Shown here: one piece after another, positions 1-8,806 of the stretch | Layout of the letters: the number at the start of each line of letters is the position of its first letter | How positions within the stretch are numbered: the first letter of the stretch is position 1 | Assembly: GCA_027600665.1 (NCBI GenBank) | Contig: JADGJL010000001.1 | Span: 186,001-250,000, forward strand | Source of the DNA: Irineochytrium annulatum | Lineage: Eukaryota; Chytridiomycota; Chytridiomycetes; Chytridiales; Chytridiaceae | Direction of reading: 5' to 3' | Length of the DNA stretch: 64,000 nucleotides | Made by a program: the position numbers and the translations under genes | Notes under the pieces: generated by a model | The model's input: only the letters and a program-made list of their open reading frames with translations | The model's database searches: none | Told to the model about the DNA's origin: nothing

Positions 1-5
1 AGCTC

Positions 6-2879
6 TTACCTCCCCAGTGGAATATTATTCTTCGTCGTTTGTTTCAACGCAGATGTAATAATCTGTTGCTGTTCCATACTATGCACAAGCTGATAACCGC
101 TGGAAGGACTTGCGTGTTCCGGGCGACCTTCGTATCTAACGGTTGTGCCTTCCGGAGCAACTTCGCGAAGACGAGGCTCCATGTAAGTCCAGGCGCCCAT
201 ATTTTTGTTTTCTTCCTGTACCCATACCAGTTCTTTTACATTACTGAAACGTGCGAGGATACGTTTGATCTCTTCTGCCGGGAACGGATACAGCTGTTCC
301 ACTCGAATGATGTGAAGCCATGACCAATCTGCTTTATCTTTTTCAAAAGCATCTTCCAGGTCAATGGCAATCTTGCCACTGCACAGAATAATGCGCTCCA
401 CACGATCCGGCTGCGTACCCAGCCCAGCTTGCTCAAGCACAAGTTCGAATTTGCCTTCACTGAATTCCACTGCAGGTGATGCAACACGCGGATTCCGGAT
501 GAGACTTTTCGGTGACATCATCACAAGTGGACGGGCATCTTCCGTTTCAGTCAACGAAGCTTGACGACGCAACAAGTGGAAGTACTGGGAAGCACTCGAC
601 AAGTTGGCAACCGTCATGTTGTCTTCTGCACACAACTGTAGGAAGCGTTCCAGACGAGCACTTGTATGCTCAGGTCCCTGACCTTCATTCGCATGTGGAA
701 GCAACATCACCAGACTGGATTTTTGAGACCACTTGGCACGACCTGCGGATACAAACTGGTCAAAAATAACCTGTGCACAGTTGGCAAAATCCCCGAATTG
801 AGCTTCCCAGATGACCAGTGTATCTGGTGAATATACGTTATATCCGTATTCGAATCCAACAACGGATTCTTCAGACAACGGACTGTTATAGATGGCAAAG
901 GATGCTCTTGCCTGTGGCAAGTGATGCAACGGGCAGAACTTGGCTCCGTTCTCCGAATCATGCAGTACCAGATTCCGATGAGCGAATGTAGCGCGCTCGG
1001 CATCCTGTCCACTAATCCGAATTGGTTTGCCATCAGCGAGAATGGTTGCAAATGCGAGTGTCTCCGCAAGGCTCCAATCCACTTTTTCCCCTTCGTTCAG
1101 GGAAGTGCTCCGGCGTTGCAAAATGCGCTGTAGCTTCGGATACACATTGAAGTTCTCAGGCCATTTCAGCAGGTCCGCATTAATGCTGCGCAGATTCTCC
1201 AATGGTACGGCAGTAGGCGTAATTGTAACTGCTTCCGGCTCACTGATTTTCCGTTGGTAATATTCATGTACTTCATTTTTCTTCATCTGGTCATAAGCTT
1301 CTTTTAATTTGTTCGTTACTCCATCGCGAATGCTCGTAATGGACGCATCATCGATAACCGATTCCTGCTTCAATAGATCCTGATACAGGTGGCTTACCGT
1401 TGGATGGTTTTTCACCTTGTCATAAACGATAGGTTGAGTCGTTTCGGGATCATCAGTTTCATTATGGCCGTAACGACGGTAACCGATCAAGTCGATCAGG
1501 AAATCCTTTTTGAAACGATTGCGATACTCTGCTGCCATACGAATGGCTGCAATACAAGCTTCCGGATTGTCCGCATTCACGTGTACAATCGGAATTTCGT
1601 ACCCTTTAGCAAGGTCACTTGCGTAGTATGTTGAACGGGAATCACCGCTATCTGTAGTGAAACCCAGACGATTGTTAACGATAATATGGATGGTTCCACC
1701 ATTCTGATATCCTGGCAGAGCTTTGAAGTTAAGTGTCTCCGCAACGATCCCTTCTCCAGGGAATGCGGCATCACCGTGCATCAAAATGGTAGCTGCCTTC
1801 GTTACATCCTGTTTCGGATATCCAGGGTCACGACGGTCATCCTGAGCCGCACGTGCAAAACCCTGCACAACCGGATTGACGTATTCCAGATGGCTCGGGT
1901 TATTCGCCAGAGTAAGGCGGGCCTGCACAGTTTCCCCGTCTTTTACAAAACGGTTGGCACCCATATGATATTTGACATCCCCCGTCCAACCGTAGTTGAT
2001 TCCCGTCGAACCTTCCGATGGAACCAGGTCTTTGTTCGGAGCATGATGGAATTCAGAGAAAATTTTGCTGTACGGTTTGCCTAATACATGGGCAAGTACG
2101 TTTAACCGTCCACGGTGGGCCATACCCATCAGAATGTGGCTAGATCCGGCTTCTGCCATGATACGAACAGCTTCATCCAGCATCGGTACAAGCACATCGT
2201 TACCCTCGATAGAGAAACGTTTCTGTCCAACAAATGTTTTGTGAAGATAGTCTTCAAATTGCTCAACTTCAACCAAACGTTCCAGCAAAGCCTTACGTTC
2301 TTTCGGCGTAAGTGGAGCTGGTGAAGTCCGGGATTCCGCACGGCGATTCAACCACTCACGTTCTTGAACTTCGTGCACATGACTGAATTCATAGGCCATG
2401 GGTCCAGTGTAAATCTGACGCAAGCGTTGGATTGCATCCCAACCGGTTGCTGTCTGCCCATCTGCACCTTCCCAGATCAGGGAAGCAGGCAAAGCTTTCA
2501 GATCTTCTTCATTTAATTCAAAATGCTGAGGTTCCAGCAAAGATGTATCTGTATCTTCACTGATTCCAAGCGGGTCTATGTCTGCAGCAAGATGACCATA
2601 CGTACGGATATTCCATACCAGCTTACCTGCTGTAACCGCTTTCTGTAATAATTGAATGTCCACGCTTCCGGAAGCCGATTGGGCGTTGCCGGAATTCGAG
2701 GTTGTGCGTGCATCCTTGCCAGACATTGGCGGTGCACCCCATTGTTCAAATAGTTCACGATAGGCCGGTGTAACCGAACCAGGGTCTTGAGCAAATAATT
2801 CATATTGTTCCTGTACGTATCCCATATTGGGGCCATAGTAACTTTCCCAGGGCTTCTTGTTGCCTTCCACGATCGTCAT
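6..2879 (-). CDS. odhA: 2-oxoglutarate dehydrogenase E1 component
   Basis: This is the thiamine-diphosphate-dependent E1 subunit of the 2-oxoglutarate dehydrogenase complex. It decarboxylates 2-oxoglutarate in the TCA cycle and passes the succinyl group to E2 lipoyl domains. The 957-residue length fits the OdhA/SucA family. The start of the catalytic core is marked by HRGRLNVLAH (residues 255-264). The ThDP-binding segment runs from GDAAFPGEG (369-377) to VNNR (401-404), and a GYRRYGHNE motif lies at 466-474. The ATG follows GGAGGGAA at good spacing. The stop is five bases from the window edge, so an odhB partner, if present, lies outside. Identity is very secure from the many family motifs. 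Confidence 0.97.
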   Translation of the reverse strand: MTIVEGNKKPWESYYGPNMGYVQEQYELFAQDPGSVTPAYRELFEQWGAPPMSGKDARTTSNSGNAQSASGSVDIQLLQKAVTAGKLVWNIRTYGHLAADIDPLGISEDTDTSLLEPQHFELNEEDLKALPASLIWEGADGQTATGWDAIQRLRQIYTGPMAYEFSHVHEVQEREWLNRRAESRTSPAPLTPKERKALLERLVEVEQFEDYLHKTFVGQKRFSIEGNDVLVPMLDEAVRIMAEAGSSHILMGMAHRGRLNVLAHVLGKPYSKIFSEFHHAPNKDLVPSEGSTGINYGWTGDVKYHMGANRFVKDGETVQARLTLANNPSHLEYVNPVVQGFARAAQDDRRDPGYPKQDVTKAATILMHGDAAFPGEGIVAETLNFKALPGYQNGGTIHIIVNNRLGFTTDSGDSRSTYYASDLAKGYEIPIVHVNADNPEACIAAIRMAAEYRNRFKKDFLIDLIGYRRYGHNETDDPETTQPIVYDKVKNHPTVSHLYQDLLKQESVIDDASITSIRDGVTNKLKEAYDQMKKNEVHEYYQRKISEPEAVTITPTAVPLENLRSINADLLKWPENFNVYPKLQRILQRRSTSLNEGEKVDWSLAETLAFATILADGKPIRISGQDAERATFAHRNLVLHDSENGAKFCPLHHLPQARASFAIYNSPLSEESVVGFEYGYNVYSPDTLVIWEAQFGDFANCAQVIFDQFVSAGRAKWSQKSSLVMLLPHANEGQGPEHTSARLERFLQLCAEDNMTVANLSSASQYFHLLRRQASLTETEDARPLVMMSPKSLIRNPRVASPAVEFSEGKFELVLEQAGLGTQPDRVERIILCSGKIAIDLEDAFEKDKADWSWLHIIRVEQLYPFPAEEIKRILARFSNVKELVWVQEENKNMGAWTYMEPRLREVAPEGTTVRYEGRPEHASPSSGYQLVHSMEQQQIITSALKQTTKNNIPLGR

Positions 2880-2900
2880 CGACGTTCCCTCCGTCTTGAT

Positions 2901-2935
2901 TTAGTCATAAGTTTTTGACGGAAATCATTGACTAA
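2901..2935 (-). repeat. Inverted repeat in the odhA leader
   Basis: TTAGTCA (2901-2907) and TGACTAA (2929-2935) are perfect inverted arms separated by 21 bases. They sit 22 bases before the odhA start codon and just before its ribosome site. They could form a leader hairpin or a protein-binding dyad. The function is unknown. Confidence 0.4.
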
Positions 2936-3373
2936 GCCGTAATTTGCGTTCGTTCAACATTTTAAGCGAAATTTTTCATGAAGTCCAATAATCGTGCTGT
3001 TGGTGGTAGTAACGTTAGTCCGACGCTCCCGTCAAGGTTTGTCTGCGTTTTCAAAATCAAAGTAGAACAATGATTGTATATACCGTCGCACAGATGTCGA
3101 ATACTGTCCTGATCCGTTCGAAGGTTACACTTTCTCCTCTTCTTCAAGTGAAGTCCGTGTTCTAATATCTATTCTATAAACTTTTACGCTCAGGAGCATT
3201 TCCTATTTTTAGCTCAATTGATGCATAAATTAGATGAATCAAAATTCATCGAGCAATTTGGTTAGAACAACGAACGCTTAATTATAACAAAATAGGCATA
3301 TGATCTCCCATTTTACCTCCTTAATTGAATTGTGGTCCATTATGTTCAAAAACAAACCGTCAAGTTAAACATT

Positions 3374-3412
3374 AACCAATTGACATGACATTCAACAAAT
3401 AATTGGTTTTTT
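3374..3412 (+). terminator. Hairpin with T run, plus orientation
   Basis: AACCAATT (3374-3381) pairs with AATTGGTT (3401-3408) and is followed by further T residues on the plus strand. This has the shape of an intrinsic terminator, but no plus-strand gene precedes it. It could end an unannotated small RNA, antisense transcription, or be incidental AT-rich pairing. Confidence 0.3.
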
Positions 3413-3429
3413 CTTCAGGAGACCCACTA

Positions 3430-3470
3430 AAAAAGCTGGCCCAGACATGAATGATCCGAGCAGCTTCTTT
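3430..3470 (-). terminator. Intrinsic terminator after the Nudix gene
   Basis: On the minus strand AAGCT (from 3466) pairs with AGCTT, with an extended wobble-containing inner stem, and is followed by a T6 tract. It lies about 45 bases after the stop at 3514 and probably ends transcription of the GNAT-Nudix pair. Confidence 0.7.
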
Positions 3471-3513
3471 GGATATAGCCAATTTGAGTTAACAATATAG
3501 TTGATGAGGCGCA

Positions 3514-3948
3514 TCAGGGTGTTCTTTTACTAATCATATACTCTGCAAACGGCGTTAGGGAAAGATCAGTAGTTTGCTCCAGTGTGAACCAATCCGCGCC
3601 TAACGAATCTTCACCATCGGGTTCTTTTTTGATCTGATCCGGCTGACAAGCTGCGGTCAAAACAACATCGTACAGCATCCCGATATGGTGCAGCTCTTCC
3701 GGCTCACCTTGATGCACCCATTCCACAACCTTAGACTCCGCAGAACAAATCATTACTTGTAGATCGGTCAGGCCGGTCTCTTCTTCAATCTCACGATGAA
3801 GAGCTGCCTCTGGATGCTCACCAAACTCCAGCCTTCCGCCCGGTAAATCCCATTGCCCCTGATATGCTCCCCGTGCCTTATGAATCAACAGGATTTTTTG
3901 CTCCCAAGTGACCAAGCCATATACGCCAATATGTGTATACCGATTCAC
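3514..3948 (-). CDS. Nudix hydrolase
   Basis: This is a 144-residue Nudix-family pyrophosphohydrolase. The full Nudix box GX5EX7REUXEEXGU is visible at residues 38-60, from GRLEFGE through REIEEETGL, and supplies the Mg-binding glutamates. The substrate cannot be read from the sequence. The start is GTG, directly after the stop of the upstream GNAT gene, with AAAGGAAG as ribosome site inside that gene. The two are therefore almost certainly co-transcribed. A terminator follows at 3430-3470. Confidence 0.85.
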   Translation of the reverse strand: MNRYTHIGVYGLVTWEQKILLIHKARGAYQGQWDLPGGRLEFGEHPEAALHREIEEETGLTDLQVMICSAESKVVEWVHQGEPEELHHIGMLYDVVLTAACQPDQIKKEPDGEDSLGADWFTLEQTTDLSLTPFAEYMISKRTP

Positions 3949-4446
3949 CTAAGTACTCTTCCTTTCGTCTTCATCCTCTGTAACAGCATCCAGATCTATG
4001 GCCATACGAATCATATCCACACAGCGAATACCATCCTCTATAATTTCTTCCTCATAGTGCCTCACAAAGAAATCACGATCAACCCCAATAATGCGGAAAC
4101 CGCAACGTTGGTATAACTTCAATTGATGAAAGCTGGAGTTGCCTGTCCCAATCTCGAGAATCCGGCAGCCTAATCTGCGTGCAGCTTCCATCGCTTCCTT
4201 AATCATGTGTTTGCCTACACCTTGTCCCTGCAGTTCTTCCTGTACGGCAATATTAACTATCTCGGCAGTCTCCGGACGAGTCTTGAGCAATACGAACTCT
4301 CCAACCATCTCTCCTTCATACTCAGCAATAAAACAAACACCCCGACTCAGGTACTCATCAACAATTTCTTTTGAAGGATCAGCCATCAATAAAAGTTCGT
4401 ATGGTCGCTCTTCTTCCCAATCCAAAATCCGGAACGACAATTTCAT
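3949..4446 (-). CDS. GNAT family N-acetyltransferase
   Basis: This is a 165-residue acetyl-CoA-dependent N-acetyltransferase of the GNAT fold. Motif A is clear: VNIAVQEELQGQGVGKHM, with the pyrophosphate-binding QGQGVG at residues 73-78. It is followed by the LYQRCGF motif B region. A longer frame opens at a TTG at 4473. The ATG at 4446 is preferred because GGTGGAG sits six bases before it. The acceptor substrate is unknown. The gene is immediately followed by the Nudix gene with no gap, indicating an operon. Confidence 0.85.
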   Translation of the reverse strand: MKLSFRILDWEEERPYELLLMADPSKEIVDEYLSRGVCFIAEYEGEMVGEFVLLKTRPETAEIVNIAVQEELQGQGVGKHMIKEAMEAARRLGCRILEIGTGNSSFHQLKLYQRCGFRIIGVDRDFFVRHYEEEIIEDGIRCVDMIRMAIDLDAVTEDEDERKST

Positions 4447-4687
4447 GCCAATCTCCACCTTTTCATCGTACAATATTCATTCTCGTTCTGTTTGCAGAAG
4501 CCTATGTATGGCAAATCTACAAATATATCATGCTTACTTCAACAAACTAGTTTACTCAATCTATTAAACACACACTGTTTCTCCTGGGCTAGTCATCTCC
4601 CATAAAAATAGTAACCTTCATTATACCATAATATTTGGATATAAATATATAGATATGGATGATACATTATGAGGCATTAATTTTATC

Positions 4688-5053
4688 CTAACCCAAGCTT
4701 AAATGCTCATGGATTAATTTCCATTCCCCATCAAGCCCAGCAACAAACACATTCGTTGCCCGCCCCTTTCCATAAGCCGGCTCTCCCTGATAAATCCCCT
4801 TCCAGTGGTAGGTATAAATACAAACTGCCTGATCTTTGCTAGTCGTAATCCACTTAACCTCTTCAGCACTGTAGACTTCTTCCTGGACTGTTTCCCAAGC
4901 GTTCTCAAAATAAGCCCGGATTTCGTCTGGAGTAGTGCATGACGTTCCTGTAAACCAATATACGGCATCTGGCGATAACCATTTGCTCACTTCATGAAAC
5001 TGATGTGTATTCGTCGCTGCAATGTATCCTTCTAAGGCATGCTGGTATCCCAT
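4688..5053 (-). CDS. SnoaL/NTF2-like fold protein
   Basis: This 121-residue protein has the layout of the NTF2-like/DUF4440 superfamily: an N-terminal helix pair (YIAATNTHQFHEVSKWLS), a conserved AVYWF strand, a TPDEIRAYFENAW helix, and C-terminal strands ending GEWKLIHEHLS. Members are small cone-shaped enzymes or binding proteins, so the exact role is open. The ATG at 5053 follows GGGAGAGAAG. It lies 26 bases downstream of the Nudix gene on the same strand and is probably co-transcribed with it. Confidence 0.75.
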   Translation of the reverse strand: MGYQHALEGYIAATNTHQFHEVSKWLSPDAVYWFTGTSCTTPDEIRAYFENAWETVQEEVYSAEEVKWITTSKDQAVCIYTYHWKGIYQGEPAYGKGRATNVFVAGLDGEWKLIHEHLSLG

Positions 5054-5079
5054 GATCTTCTCTCCCTTTCACGTTGATT

Positions 5080-5589
5080 TTATCGAACCCCACGCTGTTC
5101 AAGAGCGGAATCGCTATACAACATAAATGTCTCTTGCAGCGTACGTCCGGATGACTTCTCCCAGATCACACTCCGCTCAAACGTACCCTTTTGGAAAAAT
5201 CGTGGGAGACGTTCAGCGAACCAGTCCTGCATAGGCAGCTCGGACACCCGCTTCATAGGCACCCATAACAGTTCGCCTTCGGGCGGATTCTGCAATAATT
5301 GTCCCTCGAATGAAGTCGCCAAATAGTTGAATACCATGTAACGTAATCCTTGTTCGGGATCACAGAATTCATCGAGTCCTTTATACGTAATCTCATTGAC
5401 CGTTAAACCCGTCTCCTCCAGAACCTCCCGCACAGCACCATCCACAATGCTCTCCGGAAAGTCTACCTTTCCCCCAGGAGCGATGTATCCCGGAAATCCT
5501 TTGCGATCCGGCCGATTCATTAATAACACCTGATCATTCACTTTGTCCCATACCATACACATCGTTAATATCTCTATTCTGGTGTTCAT
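5080..5589 (-). CDS. Nudix hydrolase, 8-oxo-dGTP diphosphatase type
   Basis: This is a 169-residue Nudix hydrolase. The box runs from GGKVDFPE through REVLEETGL (about residues 39-62), preceded by the strand FPGYIAPGG typical of MutT-like sanitising enzymes. It may cleave oxidised nucleotides, but specificity is inferred. A longer frame reaches 5715. The ATG at 5589 is chosen because AGGAGG lies eight bases upstream and the domain begins there (MNTRIEIL). It precedes the NTF2-like gene on the same strand. Confidence 0.85.
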   Translation of the reverse strand: MNTRIEILTMCMVWDKVNDQVLLMNRPDRKGFPGYIAPGGKVDFPESIVDGAVREVLEETGLTVNEITYKGLDEFCDPEQGLRYMVFNYLATSFEGQLLQNPPEGELLWVPMKRVSELPMQDWFAERLPRFFQKGTFERSVIWEKSSGRTLQETFMLYSDSALEQRGVR

Positions 5590-5736
5590 ATTCGTCCTCC
5601 TGCTAACATGCACTTCTCTGCTGTACACTAACATTTCTGGGAATAACCTGTGTTTTCCTTCTTTATTCCCACGCTGATTTATTAGTAATTTCACTGATCT
5701 CACAGTACATTCCATGATGATATATATGCATACGAA

Positions 5737-5768
5737 AGGCGGACACCCTGTACATCAGAAGCCCGCCT
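5737..5768 (-). terminator. Possible terminator after the DUF3891 gene
   Basis: AGGCGG (5737-5742) and CCGCCT (5763-5768) form a GC-rich stem about 50 bases past the stop at 5820. The T tract on the minus strand is short (CCTTTC), so termination may be weak. Confidence 0.45.
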
Positions 5769-5819
5769 GTTTTGTGATATTCTATGTTGCTCATTCCCCT
5801 AGCTTGGCGTTTCCAGTTC

Positions 5820-6608
5820 TCAGTTCAAATCCGTAATTAACACACGACGTTCCTTCCACTCAGCCCGGCGATAAGCCTGTTGCATACCAAATTTGCGGAT
5901 ACTTGCCTTCGGCACCGATTTATAAGGCAAAACGACCGTAAAGTCTTCATCAAACGGAAAAAAAGACAGGCCTACTTTTTCATTGGATAACCACTCTGCC
6001 TGAATCGGTTGTCTGGAACAGGCATCAAACGTGCAACTAAGCCCTTCTGCAAAAAAATCATAACGCGCAGCAGGTGTTCCAGGTTCCTCCATACATAGAA
6101 ACAAACTGAGCTGATCGCAGAAAAGCATGATTTCCACATCGCTTTGCAGCCTCTGTTTCAATGCTTCAGCATCACCGCCAAGCTCTTTCTGCCAATTCAG
6201 CTGACGTTCATGTTCTTGCTGGAGATAAGTTCGGATGTCTTCATCATCCTGAGCATTAGCACCCAGATTCTTCTGAAATAGCTCCGTATACATCAAACTG
6301 CACAATAATCCGGCGTAGAGGTTTTTCTGACAAACCTCTTCAATCCCTTTATGGTAGAATACAAAACGCGGACGCAAAGGAAAATCCCGAAACGAATATG
6401 GTGATTGGCTATAATCATTCCAGAACGGAGCAGCATCCAACTCAATCCAGCCCCGGTCATGTTCTCTCGCCGCCAGAATCAATTCATCCCGATGTGCAGC
6501 GTCGGCTAGTAATTCTTTCTTCCAGTGGGAAGCCATCTCTCCGGCTACTAATCCATGCTCATGCTGTGCGGTCAAAACAAAATCATGCTCTCTCTCATAT
6601 ATGATCAT
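5820..6608 (-). CDS. DUF3891 family protein
   Basis: This 262-residue soluble protein matches DUF3891, a family with no established function. Visible conserved features are TAQHEHGLVAGEMASHW near residue 13, AAREHDRGWIELD near residue 46, and a later SLFLCMEEPG segment. The spaced His and Asp residues (QHEHG, REHDRGW) resemble an HD-like metal site; that is an inference only. The ATG at 6608 follows AAGGGTG. The gene diverges from coaA across about 195 bases. Confidence 0.8.
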   Translation of the reverse strand: MIIYEREHDFVLTAQHEHGLVAGEMASHWKKELLADAAHRDELILAAREHDRGWIELDAAPFWNDYSQSPYSFRDFPLRPRFVFYHKGIEEVCQKNLYAGLLCSLMYTELFQKNLGANAQDDEDIRTYLQQEHERQLNWQKELGGDAEALKQRLQSDVEIMLFCDQLSLFLCMEEPGTPAARYDFFAEGLSCTFDACSRQPIQAEWLSNEKVGLSFFPFDEDFTVVLPYKSVPKASIRKFGMQQAYRRAEWKERRVLITDLN

Positions 6609-6729
6609 ATGCTGTCACCCTTCCGCATGGTATACGTTGACTTTAACATAAATTGGGTTAAACTTTCCTATAAGTTGGTTTTCGCTCCATTTTCACGAAA
6701 GGCATTATGAAACGGACAATGTAAAGGTG

Positions 6730-6757
6730 TTGTCAGTTTCCTGAAATTTGGTACACT
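6730..6757 (+). promoter_or_regulatory. Candidate coaA promoter
   Basis: TTGTCA (6730-6735) and TACACT (6752-6757) are separated by 16 bases on the plus strand, about 45 bases before the coaA start. This is a plausible sigma-A promoter for coaA. It was judged by eye only. Confidence 0.45.
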
Positions 6758-6802
6758 AAAGGTTGTGTCCACAATTATATTACATACAGAAAGCGGGATC
6801 TC

Positions 6803-7732
6803 ATGAATTTATACTCTCCTTACATCGAGTTTAACCGCAAGGAATGGGCTGAACTTAAAGAACATCAGACCACTCTTCCACTGACGGAAGCCGAATTAGA
6901 ACAGTTAAAGGGATTGAATGAAGAGGTATCGATTCAAGAAGTCGAAGATATATATTTGCCTCTTACCCACTTTATTGACCTATATGCAAGAGTTTCACGA
7001 GAGCTGAATCGACTAACGGCCTCCTTTATGAAAAAAGAAGCGCTCCCCACCCCCTACATCATCGGAATCGGGGGAAGTGTTGCCGTGGGCAAAAGTACAG
7101 CGGCCCGCTTGCTTCAGGCACTGCTCGCTCGAGGCAAGAATAGCCCGAAGGTTGACCTTGTCACAACCGACGGTTTCTTATATCCCAATGCCGTGCTGCA
7201 AGAGAAAGGCATCATGAACCGTAAGGGATTCCCGGAAAGCTATGATATCAAATCCCTGATTCAGTTCATGGGCGATGTGAAATCAGGCAAACCCGAAGTG
7301 AAAGCACCAGTGTATTCTCATCTCGCCTACGATGTCATTCAAGGAGAAGAGGTGCAGATCTGTCAACCGGATATTCTCATAATTGAAGGCATTAATGTAC
7401 TTCAGGTCAAAAAAGAAACGCCTTTGCTGGTTAGTGATTTCTTCGATTTCTCCATCTACATTGACGCAGAAGAAGAGCATATAAGACACTGGTACGTTGA
7501 GCGTTTCAAGCTGCTCCGCAATACGGCATTCCAAGACACGGATTCCTTTTTCCATCAACGTTTCGCCAATATTGATGAAGAAGAAACCGTGCGGACCGCC
7601 AACCAGATCTGGCAGGATATCAATGCCAAAAACCTGCATGAGAACATTTTGCCAACCAAAGGGCGTGCCAGACTGATTCTGAAAAAGGAAGCCGATCACT
7701 CCATTGGGCAGATTCAATTGCGCAAACTCTAA
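6803..7732 (+). CDS. coaA: Type I pantothenate kinase
   Basis: CoaA phosphorylates pantothenate with ATP, the committed step of coenzyme A synthesis in the cytosol. The 309-residue length matches the prokaryotic type I family. The P-loop [10 protein letters not shown] is at residues 90-99, followed by [10 protein letters not shown] and the conserved GFPESYD segment. C-terminal features include HYWVERF-like [11 protein letters not shown] and a [11 protein letters not shown] stretch. The ATG follows an AAGCGGGAT sequence. A DUF423 gene follows on the same strand after 66 bases. Confidence 0.95.
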   Translation: MNLYSPYIEFNRKEWAELKEHQTTLPLTEAELEQLKGLNEEVSIQEVEDIYLPLTHFIDLYARVSRELNRLTASFMKKEALPTPYIIGIGGSVAVGKSTAARLLQALLARGKNSPKVDLVTTDGFLYPNAVLQEKGIMNRKGFPESYDIKSLIQFMGDVKSGKPEVKAPVYSHLAYDVIQGEEVQICQPDILIIEGINVLQVKKETPLLVSDFFDFSIYIDAEEEHIRHWYVERFKLLRNTAFQDTDSFFHQRFANIDEEETVRTANQIWQDINAKNLHENILPTKGRARLILKKEADHSIGQIQLRKL

Positions 7733-7798
7733 ACAACACTCGTGCAAAATAAACCTTGATGTTATAACTAATTACCCTTAAAAGGAGAGAAAAACACA

Positions 7799-8161
7799 TT
7801 GCAAACCCTGATTATACTCGGCAGCATTATGATGTTCCTGGCTGTTGCTTTGGGTGCTTTTGGCGCACACGCGCTCAAGCGCAAATTATCCGCTGACATG
7901 ATCAAAATCTATGAAACCGGCGTTCAATATCACCTCATCCACGGACTGGGGATCATCCTGATTGGGCTTCTGGCAGACCATCTCGAATCCTCTTCACTCG
8001 TCATGCTTGCCGGATGGCTGATGTTCGCCGGCATCATCCTGTTCTCTGGCAGCCTGTACGCTTTAAGTGTTACGGGTGTTCGCAAATTGGGAGCCATTAC
8101 GCCACTTGGTGGAGTCGCATTTTTGGCTGGATGGGTTATGATCATGATTGCCGCCTTATAA
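7799..8161 (+). CDS. DUF423 family small membrane protein
   Basis: This 120-residue integral membrane protein belongs to DUF423 (YwdK/YgdD-like). Four hydrophobic spans are visible, with the characteristic start LGAFGAHALK around residues 19-28, YHLIHGLGIIL in span two, and TPLGGVAFLAGW in span four. No biochemical function is established. The start is TTG, with AAAGGAGAG at suitable spacing. It is the last gene of the coaA unit, before a strong bidirectional terminator. Confidence 0.85.
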   Translation: MQTLIILGSIMMFLAVALGAFGAHALKRKLSADMIKIYETGVQYHLIHGLGIILIGLLADHLESSSLVMLAGWLMFAGIILFSGSLYALSVTGVRKLGAITPLGGVAFLAGWVMIMIAAL

Positions 8162-8181
8162 GCATCCCCTATGAATAAACG

Positions 8182-8225
8182 AAAAGAGTGTTCTGGCTGA
8201 TATCCTATCGCTGGAGCACTCTTTT
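8182..8225. terminator. Bidirectional terminator
   Basis: AAAAGAGTGTTC (8182-8193) pairs with GAGCACTCTTTT (8214-8225) with one wobble. A and T tracts on both sides allow termination in both directions. It sits between the convergent DUF423 (+) and histidine phosphatase (-) genes. Confidence 0.8.
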
Positions 8226-8230
8226 CCTGT

Positions 8231-8782
8231 TTAATCTGTCCAGATTCTGCGAATGGTGAACTGCCCTGCTTCTGGCCGTCGTCTCTCCAATACATACACA
8301 TCCGGGTTCGAAAGTTTGGCCCACTCTTCATAGCCAAAGGATGGTTCATACTCACGAATAAGCAGTGATAACAAGTTCCCATGTGTAACCACGGCCCCAT
8401 GCTGTTCAGGTCTGCTCCACAACTCTTCCAGAAGCGCCAGCCCCCTTGCAGCCGCGTTTCTGGAAGATTCCCCGCCTTCTTCCACCAAATCCACATCATC
8501 GTATGTACGTTTCAGTACATCCATCCAGTTAGGCAGATCCAAAGAGCTAAGTACCCTCTCCTGGAGACGTTCATCCGTATGTATATGTTGCAGCGTTGCC
8601 ATGCCCAACGGCATAGCCGTCTGAACAGCCCTTTTCCACGGACTGGAGACAATATACGTAATGGATTGATCAGCCAAGATATCTGCAAGTTTTTCGGCTT
8701 GCCTGATCCCTTCATCTGTAAGCTCTGCATGGGGTTCCTGCCCTGTGGCCTTGGCGTGACGGATAAGATAAATGGACTGCAT
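8231..8782 (-). CDS. Histidine phosphatase family protein
   Basis: This 183-residue member of the phosphoglycerate mutase-like (2H-phosphatase) superfamily has the catalytic LIRHAKATG motif at residues 6-14 (phospho-acceptor His9), the phosphate-binding SSPWKRAVQT at 46-55 and the second catalytic His in VVTHGN near residue 134. The substrate is unknown. A GTG at 8791 lies inside the ribosome site AGGAGGTG. The ATG at 8782, eight bases after AGGAGG, is therefore chosen. Confidence 0.85.
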   Translation of the reverse strand: MQSIYLIRHAKATGQEPHAELTDEGIRQAEKLADILADQSITYIVSSPWKRAVQTAMPLGMATLQHIHTDERLQERVLSSLDLPNWMDVLKRTYDDVDLVEEGGESSRNAAARGLALLEELWSRPEQHGAVVTHGNLLSLLIREYEPSFGYEEWAKLSNPDVYVLERRRPEAGQFTIRRIWTD

Positions 8783-8806
8783 AGCGATCACCTCCTATGG
8801 TGTAAC

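Larger units (their letters stand above)
2880..3513. other. Intergenic region upstream of odhA, no gene seen
   Basis: This 634-base AT-rich stretch holds the odhA leader, an inverted repeat at 2901-2935, a plus-oriented hairpin at 3374-3412 and the Nudix terminator at 3430-3470. A 61-codon TTG-initiated minus frame at 2962-3147 has no convincing ribosome site and no recognisable product, so I do not call it. The odhA promoter must lie here, but I could not assign a clear -35/-10 pair. Confidence 0.6.

Noticed and set aside
2962..3147. 61-codon minus frame upstream of odhA
   Set aside because: It starts with TTG, has no ribosome site and no recognisable protein pattern.
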